A DNA stretch of 19,477 nt from Actinomycetota bacterium (GTDB lineage Bacteria > Actinomycetota > Actinomycetes > Nanopelagicales > Nanopelagicaceae), in the NCBI GenBank assembly GCA_005777515.1, contig SXMA01000071.1:1-19477 (forward strand), read 5' to 3'. Shown here piece after piece: positions 8,348 to 16,237 of this stretch (its first letter is position 1; every line of letters starts with the position of its first letter). Position numbers and translations under genes: made by a program. The notes below the pieces were generated by a model that had not been told where the DNA came from, did no database searches, and worked only from the letters and a program-made list of their open reading frames with translations.

Positions 8348-11038
8348 GTGTCCGTGCCTACTTCTGCCGAAGAAAATCTCTCACTTAGAAGTGATGTCCG
8401 CCGTTTAGGCGATCTATTGGGCCAATCTCTAGCTCGCCAAGATGGTCAAGAGCTTCTTGATTTAGTGGAGCTGGTTAGAAAGTCAGTGCGCGAAGGTGGG
8501 GGCGAGGATTTGCTTCGTTCAATATCAGCAGATCAATCAGTGAAATTAGTAAGAGCATTTAATGTCTACTTCAATTTAGCAAATGTTGCTGAACAAGTTC
8601 ACCGCTCAAGAATTCTGGCAAAAGAGCGTATTAAAGGTGGCTCCTGGTTAAGTAGGGCTGTCGATAATATTTTGGCTGCCGGTAAGAGCTCTGAAGGCTT
8701 TACTAGTCAAGATATTGAAAAGTGGTTGAAGAACTTTCAAGTTCGACCGGTATTTACAGCCCACCCAACTGAAGCTGCTCGTCGTTCAGTACTTGGAAAA
8801 CTCTCGACTATCTCTGAGTTATTAGATAGAAGCGATAGCCCAACTCGTGACCGTCGTCTTGCTGAATCAGTAGATCTTCTATGGCAAACCGATGAGTTGA
8901 GACTTGGCAGACCAGAGCCACTTGATGAGGCAATTAATGCTCTCTACTATCTTGATGATTTGTTTCGACTAACGATTCCTGAAGTTCTCGAAGATTTCTC
9001 AAGAGAAATATCTAGGCTAGGCATAGAAATTTCGCCAAGAGATTCAGTTCTAAAGTTTGGTTCTTGGATTGGTGGAGATCGCGACGGTAATCCAAACATA
9101 ACTCCTGAGGTCACCAAAGATGCCATTGTGCTCCAGATGGGCCATGCCATAAGAGTTCTAAATGAAGTAATGGATGAACTTCGTCAGGCCTTATCTGTTT
9201 CAACCAAGATTGCTGGAACATCAAAGCAACTGCTTGATTCTGTTGCTAAGGATTTAGAGAACCTGCCAGAGATTGAGCCTAGATTTAGAAGAATAAATGT
9301 TGAAGAGCCTTACAGGCTCAAAGCCACTGCGATCGGCCATCGCTTGTTACTAACTAGAAGTAGACACCAAAATCGCACCGAGCATCAAGCAGGGCGTGAT
9401 TATGCAGATACCAAAGAGCTAATTGATGATTTGATGTTGATGTATGACTCACTGATGCAAAATCGTGGCGAGTTGATAGCCAAGGGCTTACTGGAGCGCA
9501 CCATACGAACAATCTCAGCATTTGGTCTGACTCACGCAACTATGGACGTTAGAGAGCACTCTCAGGCTCACGCCAATGCGATTCAATCCCTCTTTAGCGA
9601 AACCAATTACCTACAACTCTCCCCTGAAGAAAAAGCTGATTTTCTTACCCATGAACTCACCCAAGCTAGGCGAGATAGTTCAAAACTAAGCGAGATAGAT
9701 GGAAAGACTCTTAGAACTTTTGTGGCAATAAAAGAGCTACAAGCAAGTTTTGATCCATCCGTAATTGAAACCTACATAGTCTCAATGACAAAAGGCCATG
9801 AAGATGTCTTAGCTGCGCTATATCTAGCTAAGGAAGCCGGACTTGTCGATATTGGAGGCAAAAAGGCAGATCTAGATATTGCTCCTCTACTTGAAACTGT
9901 TGCCGAACTTAGAGCGGCTGGAGATATTTTAGAAAAACTCTTGAATAATAAGATTTATCGCCAGTATGTGAAATTACGTGGCGATATTCAAGAGGTAATG
10001 CTTGGCTATTCTGATTCAAATAAAGATGCAGGTATTGCCACCAGCCAGTGGGAGATCCATCAGGCGCAGCGAAAACTTAGAGACGTTGCTGGAAAATATG
10101 GCGTTAAGTTAAGACTATTTCATGGTCGTGGTGGATCTGTCGGGCGCGGCGGCGGACCAACTTATGACGCCATCATCGCTCTTCCTTGGGGAACGCTAGA
10201 TGGACAGATAAAAATGACTGAACAAGGCGAAGTCATCTCAGATAAGTATGCACTTCCAGCTCTTGCAAGAGAGAATGTAGAGTTAACACTTGCTGCAGCT
10301 CTAGAGGCAACGATACTTAATCGCTCTGCTCGTCAATCTCCAAAAGATCTTTCGGAGTGGAATTCATCGATGGAATCAATTAGTTCAGCAGCCTTTGCTA
10401 GATATCGCTCGCTAGTTGAAAATCCAGAGCTTGCTGATTATTTTTATCAATCAACCCCCGTTGAACAGCTAGGTAATCTCTTTCTGGGTTCTCGCCCCTC
10501 AAGAAGGCCGGATGCAAGTGCTGATTTGTCATCACTTCGAGCAATTCCTTGGGTATTTGGTTGGACTCAATCACGACAGATTGTCCCTGGCTGGTATGGA
10601 GTGGGAAGCGGCCTTAAGGCCGCTCGTTTAGCAGGCCACTCATCGAGCATGGCAGCCATGTTAAAAGATTGGCATTTCTTTAGAACTTTTATAAGCAATG
10701 TGGAGATGACCATCGCTAAAACTGATTTAGAGATGGCTAGTAAATATGTTTTGGCCTTAGTCGATCCCTCACTTCATCACTTCTTAGATGACATCAAGGC
10801 AGAGTTTGAATTAACGGTTAGCGAGATATTGCTACTAACTGGCAAGAAAGATATTTTGGCCGACCAAGAAATTCTTGCTCAAACTCTTCAAGTTCGTGAT
10901 GCCTACCTTGCTCCCCTTCATCTACTACAAATTTCGCTCTTGAAGAAAGTCCGTGAAGGAAGTAGCGATCCCTTAAACACTAGAGCATTACTATTGACGA
11001 TTAATGGCGTGGCAGCGGGACTTAGAAATACTGGTTGA
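8348..11038 (+). CDS. ppc: Phosphoenolpyruvate carboxylase
   Basis: Anaplerotic cytoplasmic enzyme making oxaloacetate from phosphoenolpyruvate and bicarbonate. The 896 aa are close to the E. coli length (883). Visible: VFTAHPTEAARRSVLGKL with catalytic His139, SWIGGDRDGNPNITP (239-253), GYSDSNKDAGIATSQW (553-568), FHGRGGSVGRGGGP (591-604) with a second active-site His592, LPWGTLDGQIKMTEQGEVIS (612-631), WVFGWTQSRQIVPGWYG (735-751) and the family's invariant end INGVAAGLRNTG. The start is GTG at 8348; a TAG sits two codons upstream, so the only nearby alternative is GTG at 8354. No ribosome binding site is visible. It is the only plus-strand gene here, divergent from mfd and convergent with pth without any gap. 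Loss of an N-terminal serine phosphorylation site is normal for bacterial enzymes. Confidence 0.98.
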   Translation: MSVPTSAEENLSLRSDVRRLGDLLGQSLARQDGQELLDLVELVRKSVREGGGEDLLRSISADQSVKLVRAFNVYFNLANVAEQVHRSRILAKERIKGGSWLSRAVDNILAAGKSSEGFTSQDIEKWLKNFQVRPVFTAHPTEAARRSVLGKLSTISELLDRSDSPTRDRRLAESVDLLWQTDELRLGRPEPLDEAINALYYLDDLFRLTIPEVLEDFSREISRLGIEISPRDSVLKFGSWIGGDRDGNPNITPEVTKDAIVLQMGHAIRVLNEVMDELRQALSVSTKIAGTSKQLLDSVAKDLENLPEIEPRFRRINVEEPYRLKATAIGHRLLLTRSRHQNRTEHQAGRDYADTKELIDDLMLMYDSLMQNRGELIAKGLLERTIRTISAFGLTHATMDVREHSQAHANAIQSLFSETNYLQLSPEEKADFLTHELTQARRDSSKLSEIDGKTLRTFVAIKELQASFDPSVIETYIVSMTKGHEDVLAALYLAKEAGLVDIGGKKADLDIAPLLETVAELRAAGDILEKLLNNKIYRQYVKLRGDIQEVMLGYSDSNKDAGIATSQWEIHQAQRKLRDVAGKYGVKLRLFHGRGGSVGRGGGPTYDAIIALPWGTLDGQIKMTEQGEVISDKYALPALARENVELTLAAALEATILNRSARQSPKDLSEWNSSMESISSAAFARYRSLVENPELADYFYQSTPVEQLGNLFLGSRPSRRPDASADLSSLRAIPWVFGWTQSRQIVPGWYGVGSGLKAARLAGHSSSMAAMLKDWHFFRTFISNVEMTIAKTDLEMASKYVLALVDPSLHHFLDDIKAEFELTVSEILLLTGKKDILADQEILAQTLQVRDAYLAPLHLLQISLLKKVREGSSDPLNTRALLLTINGVAAGLRNTG

Positions 11039-11656
11039 TTACTTATTAAAGGAGTTCTGAGCCTTCTCAATTCCTTGAGTGATGAGAAGCTCGACAGCAT
11101 CAATACCTCTTTGCAGGAATAGATCTAAATCTTTTCGCTCAGCAGATGAGAATGGCTTCAAAACAAAATCTGCCGGATCTTGCTCGCCGATTGGCCGGCC
11201 AATACCAAGTCTGATGCGATAGTAATCAGAGCTAGATAACCCAGAGGTAACACTCTTAAGGCCATTATGGCCATTATCGCCACCGCCATACTTAACTCGA
11301 ATAGATTGAAATGGTATATCTAACTCATCGTGAGCGATGATTATGTGATCACTACTTACCTTAAAGAAGTTAGCAAGTGAGCTTGTTGGGCCGCCAGATT
11401 CATTCATATAGCAGCGAAGGGTTGCTGCAATTAGCAAGACTCGTTGAGCGCCAACTCCAATGCTAATCTCAGCAATATCTGCACGAGATTTGTGAGATGA
11501 AAACTTAATTCCAGCCTTTTTGGCAGACTCAGTTATCAAAGCTGCGCCAATGTTATGGCGCGTCCTTTCATATTCTTTGCCAGGATTACCAAGGCCAATT
11601 AATAGCCATCGGTTAGGAGAAGCTCCGCCTTTATCCTTGTTTGATCTGCCAAACAT
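11039..11656 (-). CDS. pth: Peptidyl-tRNA hydrolase
   Basis: Cytoplasmic esterase that releases peptides from peptidyl-tRNA dropped off the ribosome. The 205 aa carry LIGLGNPGKEYERTRHNIG (19-37) with Asn24 and catalytic His34, CYMNESG with Asn84, AHDELDIP with Asp110 and GGGDNGHNGLKS with Asn131, all matching the substrate-binding set of E. coli Pth. The first 14 residues form an extra polar, glycine-rich leader. ATG start 17 bases after the rplY stop, with only an AGGG about 14 bases upstream. rplY-pth adjacency is usual in Actinobacteria. The stop codon directly abuts the ppc stop on the other strand, so any terminator lies within coding DNA. Confidence 0.96.
   Translation of the reverse strand: MFGRSNKDKGGASPNRWLLIGLGNPGKEYERTRHNIGAALITESAKKAGIKFSSHKSRADIAEISIGVGAQRVLLIAATLRCYMNESGGPTSSLANFFKVSSDHIIIAHDELDIPFQSIRVKYGGGDNGHNGLKSVTSGLSSSDYYRIRLGIGRPIGEQDPADFVLKPFSSAERKDLDLFLQRGIDAVELLITQGIEKAQNSFNK
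11059..11092. terminator. Candidate hairpin terminator just past ppc, within pth
   Basis: Arms 11059-11069 (gagccttctca) and 11083-11092 (tgagaagctc) pair over 10 bases with one bulged C and a 13-base loop. It begins 20 bases after the ppc stop and lies in the last codons of pth. No T-run follows on either strand, so it would have to be a U-tract-less terminator or an RNA-stabilising structure. With no gap between the two genes, this is the only obvious structure placed to end the ppc transcript. The pairing is seen; the role is inferred. Confidence 0.3.
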
Positions 11657-11673
11657 GGAGCAAGGTTAGCCCT

Positions 11674-12318
11674 TTATTTTTCTTTACTCTCCTCAGCAGG
11701 TGCGCCTTCAGCAGGAGCAGCGGCGGCAGCTGCAGCTTCACCCTCAGCTGGGGTAGCAGCGACAGGAACAACTTCTTCAAACGCTACGCGAACCGATAGA
11801 TGGATAACAGTCATCTTGGGATCGCTCTTAAGGATTACACCTACAGGAAGAGTTACCTCTGATGCTGTCTTTGAATCTCCTGCCATCAAGCCCTCAATAT
11901 CAAGATCAAGTGATGCTGGGATTGCTGTTACATCGACTTCAACTTCAATAGTGTTATGTACGTGCTCCAAAATACCTTCTGGATCGTACTTACCATGGGT
12001 GTGAACTGGAACGTGAACTACAACGCGCTCACCACGACGAACAATAATTAAGTCAATATGCTCCAAAGTTCCTTTGAGAGGATTACGAACGATTGACTTG
12101 GGAAGCACTAGCTCTTGCTTCTCACCTAAATCAACATTTAGAAGAACGTTAGAGGTCTTTATTGCCACTCCGACTTCGCGTGCTGGAAGTGAGATATGTA
12201 TCGGCTTCTCACCATGTCCATAGATAACTGCTGGAACGCTGCCATCGCGACGGATTCTTCTTGATGCGCCTTTTCCGAATTCACTACGGAGCGCGCCTTT
12301 AATTGAAACTTCAGCCAT
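11674..12318 (-). CDS. rplY: Large ribosomal subunit protein bL25 (CTC form)
   Basis: 5S rRNA-binding ribosomal protein of the long L25/TL5/CTC type. The N-terminal L25 domain (about 1-92) shows FGKGASRRIRRDGSVPAVIYG (split as FGKGASRRIRRDG, 14-26, and SVPAVIYG, 27-34) and RNPLKGTLEHIDLIIVRRGE (78-97). The TL5 beta domain (about 98-184) follows. The last 30 residues are a low-complexity Ala/Glu/Pro tail with PAEG repeated, typical of actinobacterial L25. The ATG has an AAAGG ribosome binding site about 8 bases upstream. A 94-base gap separates it from the upstream gene, the largest gap in the right block, and may hold its own promoter. Followed by pth after 17 bases. Confidence 0.95.
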   Translation of the reverse strand: MAEVSIKGALRSEFGKGASRRIRRDGSVPAVIYGHGEKPIHISLPAREVGVAIKTSNVLLNVDLGEKQELVLPKSIVRNPLKGTLEHIDLIIVRRGERVVVHVPVHTHGKYDPEGILEHVHNTIEVEVDVTAIPASLDLDIEGLMAGDSKTASEVTLPVGVILKSDPKMTVIHLSVRVAFEEVVPVAATPAEGEAAAAAAAPAEGAPAEESKEK

Positions 12319-12340
12319 TTTCTTGCCTTTCGTCGATAAC

Positions 12341-12400
12341 GGGGGATTCCCCCTCGCCTTAAGTGATGCGAAGGCTACCTAAAGGCAATTGGAAGCGCAA
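12341..12400 (-). promoter_or_regulatory. rplY upstream region: candidate promoter and leader hairpins
   Basis: Read on the minus strand, TTGCGC (12395-12400) and TAGCCT (12372-12377) are spaced by 17 bases and could be weak -35 and -10 elements. Downstream lie gcctt/aaggc (12356-12360 with 12371-12375, 10-base loop) and a perfect five-pair stem ggggg-att-ccccc (12341-12353), which ends 22 bases before the rplY ATG. No T-run follows. It could be a leader structure for L25 control or a remnant terminator of the upstream gene. Confidence 0.3.
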
Positions 12401-12412
12401 AACCGGGCTCAA

Positions 12413-13777
12413 CTACCGCCTTAAACGACGAGAAATACGCCAGATAAGAATGAGCAGAATTACACCTGCCGCCAAATACCATGTCGTGAAAGATGATTTT
12501 GCGTGACTATCTAGATCTGGATCGATCGCTCCGGCCATTCTTGGTAATTCTATGGTTGAAACGACTCCAGCATGATCTGAAGGGAAACAAATCTTGCTAC
12601 CGCAATTCCACACTCCAGAGCCATCTGGCCAGACATTGCCAATTATCTTTGAACTTACTGTGGCATAAACATTTTTAGTAAAAATATAATCAAGACGATC
12701 TGTAAATCCATATTGATTACCAAGTTGCTTAGCAATCTTTGCTCGCTTCTTATCAGGGCCTTCTAGAAGCGCTGATGCTCCCCAGGTGAAGTAGCGCGCG
12801 TTCTTAGCATCAGGTGAAGCATTCTCAAATCCAGCTTCAATCATTGTGGAGTAGGCGTTGCACTTAGCTCCACCAGATGTTGGACAGGTGTCGCTAACAA
12901 CTGGTTGCTCACCTGGATTTGGTTCATCAACTCCTCTTGGATCTCGATAATCGGCATTGAAATCTCCAAGGATGATAATCGGCATCTTGGCATCTTTTAG
13001 ATCAGCAACTAATTGTTGAGCCTGAATAGCAGAATTTGGAATTTTATTCTCATCCCAGATTGATTCGAGGTGAGTTGTAATCACCCGAACCACTGAGTCT
13101 TGAACTTTAAAGTCAGCCCAGCTATATCCACGATAGATTTTCATTAATACTGGAACTATTGAATAGCTTGCTTCATATTCGCTATTTCCAACTTGGATTA
13201 TCTGAGACTTCACATCGTCTCGCACCAAAAGAGCATCGCCAATAACAAAGCCGCAGGCCGCGCTATCTTGACCAAATATTGGGTTAAAAACCTCTGGATC
13301 AACTACTTTAGTGAGATAGGGAATAGCGGCGATTGAATAGCCGGGATTAAAGGCTTTTACGCCATTAGCAGAGGCTATTGAGTAAGAAAGTCCCGCACTC
13401 TTTGTAGCAGCTATCAAGTCATCAAGGAAGTTATAGATTTCAACTTCTGGGCCAAAGAAGTCCTTCTTGCATCGCCAAGAAGTAGCCTCTTGAATCCCTA
13501 TTATTTCTGGGCGATCTTGCAGGATTTCATTGGCTAATTTTGGAGCTCTAGCTTTGAAGTTTGTCTGCTTCATCTGATCCCACATAAATTGAGCTGCGGC
13601 TGGAAAATTAGGAATCAAATCCAGTGCTACCCCAACATCTGCGCCAAGATAGATATTTCTTGACATCACTGTTATGCGATAGGGCTCATTTGATTGGGCA
13701 GGTGCAAGTGGGAGTAGAAAGAATGCGCAGAGAAGAAGAGAGAGCCAGCGCAGCCTTGCTCTTTTAGGAATGGCCAT
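12413..13777 (-). CDS. Secreted, C-terminally anchored endonuclease/exonuclease/phosphatase-family protein
   Basis: Metal-dependent phosphoesterase of the EEP (DNase I-like) fold, 454 aa from the ATG at 13777. Visible: basic n-region KRARLRW, a hydrophobic signal segment (about 11-27) ending in APAQS, SRNIYLG with Asn41, GIQEA with catalytic-type Glu97, TTHLES with His236, LGDFNADYRDP with Asp272 and Asn274, DRLDYIF and the final SDH (401-402). A hydrophobic segment (about 431-447) and an arginine-rich tail follow, so the enzyme domain should face outside and be membrane-anchored. Cysteine pairs (DTCP...AKC, NCGSKIC) fit an exported protein. Earlier starts, GTG at 13816 and ATG at 13801, would lie deeper within prs; the chosen ATG overlaps prs by 14 bases. 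The substrate (DNA, nucleotides, lipids or sugar phosphates) cannot be told from sequence. Confidence 0.85.
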   Translation of the reverse strand: MAIPKRARLRWLSLLLCAFFLLPLAPAQSNEPYRITVMSRNIYLGADVGVALDLIPNFPAAAQFMWDQMKQTNFKARAPKLANEILQDRPEIIGIQEATSWRCKKDFFGPEVEIYNFLDDLIAATKSAGLSYSIASANGVKAFNPGYSIAAIPYLTKVVDPEVFNPIFGQDSAACGFVIGDALLVRDDVKSQIIQVGNSEYEASYSIVPVLMKIYRGYSWADFKVQDSVVRVITTHLESIWDENKIPNSAIQAQQLVADLKDAKMPIIILGDFNADYRDPRGVDEPNPGEQPVVSDTCPTSGGAKCNAYSTMIEAGFENASPDAKNARYFTWGASALLEGPDKKRAKIAKQLGNQYGFTDRLDYIFTKNVYATVSSKIIGNVWPDGSGVWNCGSKICFPSDHAGVVSTIELPRMAGAIDPDLDSHAKSSFTTWYLAAGVILLILIWRISRRLRR

Positions 13778-14747
13778 CAAAGAGGCTCGTAACAGAGCCA
13801 TCTTCAAATACTTCACGAATTGCTCTACCTAGAAGAGGTGCAATAGATAGAACCGTCAGAGTTGGGAATCTTGATTCCTCAGGTATCGGAAGAGTATTTA
13901 CAACCACAACTTCTTTTACTCTGGAATTAGCTAGGCGCTCTGCTGCAGGGCCAGAAAATACTGGATGAGTTGCAGCAACGATTACCTCTTTAGCGCCGGC
14001 GTCATAGAGCGCATCTATCGCTTTAATTATGGTGCCAGCGGTATCGATCATGTCATCGATAACTACGCAGGTTTGTCCTGAGACATCTCCAACTACGCGT
14101 CCGGTAATTGCTTCATTTGGAATTCTTGGGTCGCGTGTCTTATGTATAAAGGCAATCTGAGCTCCGCCCAATAGATCGCTCCATCGCTCTGCTACTCGCA
14201 CTCGTCCTGAGTCTGGAGAGACGATAGTTAATCTTGTGCGATCCACTTTTGAGCCAACGTAATTTGCTAGAAGCGGTAGCGCAAATAGGTGATCAACTGG
14301 ACCATCAAAGAATCCTTGAATCTGTGAGGTGTGAAGATCCACCGTCATTAAACGATCGGCACCTGCAGTTTTAAATAAATCTGCCATTAAACGCGCAGAT
14401 ATCGGCTCTCTGCCTCTATGTTTCTTATCCTGTCTGGCATAGCCATAGAAGGGAGCAATAACAGTAATTCGCTTAGCTGATGCTCGCTTAAGGGCATCAA
14501 CCATGATTAGTTGTTCCATGATCTGCTTATTTACTGGAGCGGTATGGCTTTGAATTACGAAGGCATCACAGCCGCGAACGCTCTCCTCGAATCTAATAAA
14601 TATTTCACCATTGGCAAAGTCATATGCAGATGTGGGGGTAATTGGAATACCAAGTTCTGATGCCACCTCATCGGCTAATTCAGGGTATCCACGTCCGGTG
14701 AAGAGACGGAGACGTTTTTCGGAGCTGAGACGTAGTTCGTTACTCAT
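13764..14747 (-). CDS. prs: Ribose-phosphate pyrophosphokinase (PRPP synthetase)
   Basis: Makes phosphoribosyl pyrophosphate from ribose 5-phosphate and ATP for nucleotide, His and Trp synthesis, in the cytoplasm. The 327 aa match class I enzymes: FTGRGYPELADEVASELG (16-33), ANGEIFIRFEESVRG (45-59), the catalytic flexible loop RQDKKHRGREPISARL (105-120), TVDLHTSQIQGFF (135-147), SPDSGRVRVAE (177-187) and the PRPP loop VVIDDMIDTAGTI (228-240). The ATG overlaps the glmU stop as ATGA and has a GAAGGG ribosome binding site a few bases upstream. The glmU-prs pair is conserved in Actinobacteria. Confidence 0.97.
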   Translation of the reverse strand: MSNELRLSSEKRLRLFTGRGYPELADEVASELGIPITPTSAYDFANGEIFIRFEESVRGCDAFVIQSHTAPVNKQIMEQLIMVDALKRASAKRITVIAPFYGYARQDKKHRGREPISARLMADLFKTAGADRLMTVDLHTSQIQGFFDGPVDHLFALPLLANYVGSKVDRTRLTIVSPDSGRVRVAERWSDLLGGAQIAFIHKTRDPRIPNEAITGRVVGDVSGQTCVVIDDMIDTAGTIIKAIDALYDAGAKEVIVAATHPVFSGPAAERLANSRVKEVVVVNTLPIPEESRFPTLTVLSIAPLLGRAIREVFEDGSVTSLFDGHS

Positions 14748-16165
14748 TTCGACCCTTCTTTCTTGGCTGCCGCTTCTGCTGACTTACTACCTTTTCTCCT
14801 CTTCAAGACCCATCCGAGGATATTCGATTGTCGAGCTCTTCCTATCCCCAGCGCACCGGGAGGAACATCTTCGGTAATTACTGATCCAGCTGCCGTGTAT
14901 GCGCCATCACCAATACTTACTGGCGCCACCAGCATTGAATCACTACCAATTCTTACATGATCACCAATCACCGTCTGGTGTTTTTCAACGCCGTCATAGT
15001 TAACAATCACAGTTGCGGCGCCGATATTAGTCTCTGTTCCGATGGTTGCATCTCCAACATATGAAAGATGTGGAACTTTAGATGCTGCTCCGATTGTTGA
15101 ATTCTTTATCTCGACAAAAGAGCCAACACGAACCTGCTTTGCAAGCACTGTTCCACTGCGCAGATGAGTATAGGGGCCAACTTGGGCAGATTCTCCAATT
15201 TGTGAGCTCTCACAATGTGATTCAAATACTCGTGCCTGCGCGCCTACCTCGCAATTAATCAAAGTAGTTCGCGGTCCAATCACAGCTGCTCTTCCAATTT
15301 TTGTACTGCCCTTGATCGCACTACCTGGCTCAATCGTCACATCAATATCAATTTCACTTGTTATATCAATCCATGTGCTCATCGGATCTGTAATTGTTAC
15401 TCCACTTTGCATTAATGCATCGCAAATTCGAGCATTCATTATAAAACCTGCCTGCGAGAGCTGGGAGCGATCATTAATCCCTAGAATCTCAGTGAAATCT
15501 GGAGTTTGAAAGGCTACGACTTTCTTACCTTCTGACTTCAAAATGCCGAGTACATCAGTTAGATACTCTTCTTGCTGCGCATTATTTTTACTTAGTTTGC
15601 CTAGCGCTGCTACTAAATCTACCGCGGCAAAAATATAGACCCCTGAGTTAATCTCAGAGGTCTGCTTTTGAATCTCTGTGGCATCTCTTTCTTCAACTAT
15701 CTCTGCCAGATCTCCACTTGCTTCTCGCAATACTCGACCATATCCGCTTGGATCTGGCATGTTGGCACTCAATACAGTTGCGCTGGCTCCCATTGAGACA
15801 TGGTGTTTTAGCAAGTCTTTAAGTGTTGCTCCGGTGAGTAATGGAGTATCACCAGCGCAGACTAAAATAGTTCCAGATGGGTTAGAGCCAGCGAGCGCGA
15901 TCTTTGCAGCATGGCCAGTTCCACCACGAACTTCTTGATAGATCGTTTTAGCATTTGGTGAAATTTGATTTAGATGTTGGATTACATCTTCTTTATCTGC
16001 TCCAACTACAACTCTTAACTCTTTCGCTGCTAATGATTCAACTGCTTTGATGACATGTGCGATTAGAGATCGACCGGCAATTTCGTGGAGAACTTTGGCG
16101 CGAGAGGATTTCATTCGTTTGCCCTCGCCAGCAGCGAGGAGTATTGCGAGATCCAGCTGGTTCAA
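14744..16165 (-). CDS. glmU: Bifunctional UDP-GlcNAc pyrophosphorylase / GlcN-1-P acetyltransferase
   Basis: Makes UDP-N-acetylglucosamine for peptidoglycan in two steps. Counted from the TTG at 16165 the protein has 473 aa. N-terminal nucleotidyltransferase: LLAAGEGKRM (9-18), AKVLHEIAGR (23-32), AGDTPLL with Asp106, then EINSGVYIF. C-terminal left-handed beta-helix: hexapeptide repeats from about 270, PYTHLRSGTVL, HLSYVGD with catalytic-type His366, NYDGVEKH and GIGRARQSN, ending in a lysine-rich tail. I chose this start because AGAGG lies 7 bases upstream and because GlmU proteins begin about 10 residues before the first glycine-rich loop. The longer open frame to 16276 would run through the tRNA-Gln gene. 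It overlaps prs as ATGA. Confidence 0.96.
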   Translation of the reverse strand: MNQLDLAILLAAGEGKRMKSSRAKVLHEIAGRSLIAHVIKAVESLAAKELRVVVGADKEDVIQHLNQISPNAKTIYQEVRGGTGHAAKIALAGSNPSGTILVCAGDTPLLTGATLKDLLKHHVSMGASATVLSANMPDPSGYGRVLREASGDLAEIVEERDATEIQKQTSEINSGVYIFAAVDLVAALGKLSKNNAQQEEYLTDVLGILKSEGKKVVAFQTPDFTEILGINDRSQLSQAGFIMNARICDALMQSGVTITDPMSTWIDITSEIDIDVTIEPGSAIKGSTKIGRAAVIGPRTTLINCEVGAQARVFESHCESSQIGESAQVGPYTHLRSGTVLAKQVRVGSFVEIKNSTIGAASKVPHLSYVGDATIGTETNIGAATVIVNYDGVEKHQTVIGDHVRIGSDSMLVAPVSIGDGAYTAAGSVITEDVPPGALGIGRARQSNILGWVLKRRKGSKSAEAAAKKEGSK

Positions 16166-16172
16166 CTCCCCA

Positions 16173-16178
16173 CCTCTC
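16173..16178 (-). promoter_or_regulatory. Ribosome binding site that fixes the glmU start
   Basis: Minus-strand GAGAGG followed by TGGGGAG places a strong Shine-Dalgarno 7 bases before the TTG at 16165. It supports this TTG over the longer open frame that begins inside tRNA-Gln. Confidence 0.75.
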
Positions 16179-16193
16179 TGCGCTCCTGGCCCT

Positions 16194-16199
16194 ATTCTA
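16194..16199 (-). promoter_or_regulatory. Candidate -10 element for glmU (TAGAAT)
   Basis: Minus-strand TAGAAT, preceded by an A/T-rich stretch (aaaaattaaa), lies 28 bases before the glmU TTG, in the 72-base gap after tRNA-Gln. A start near 16187 would leave a leader of about 22 bases holding the ribosome binding site. No good -35. It would give glmU transcription independent of tRNA processing. Confidence 0.35.
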
Positions 16200-16237
16200 T
16201 TTAATTTTTGAGCTATCACTTTCCCGCCTAATTCTCG

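Noticed and set aside
13778..13816. Earlier starts (GTG 13816, ATG 13801) for the EEP-family gene
   Set aside because: They extend deeper into prs and add residues in front of a signal peptide that is already complete from the ATG at 13777. The ATG at 13801 cannot be fully excluded.
14611..14877. 88-aa plus-strand frame with an arginine run and a hydrophobic segment
   Set aside because: Lies opposite the prs/glmU junction, whose proteins are conserved on the other strand; the membrane-like segment is a by-product.
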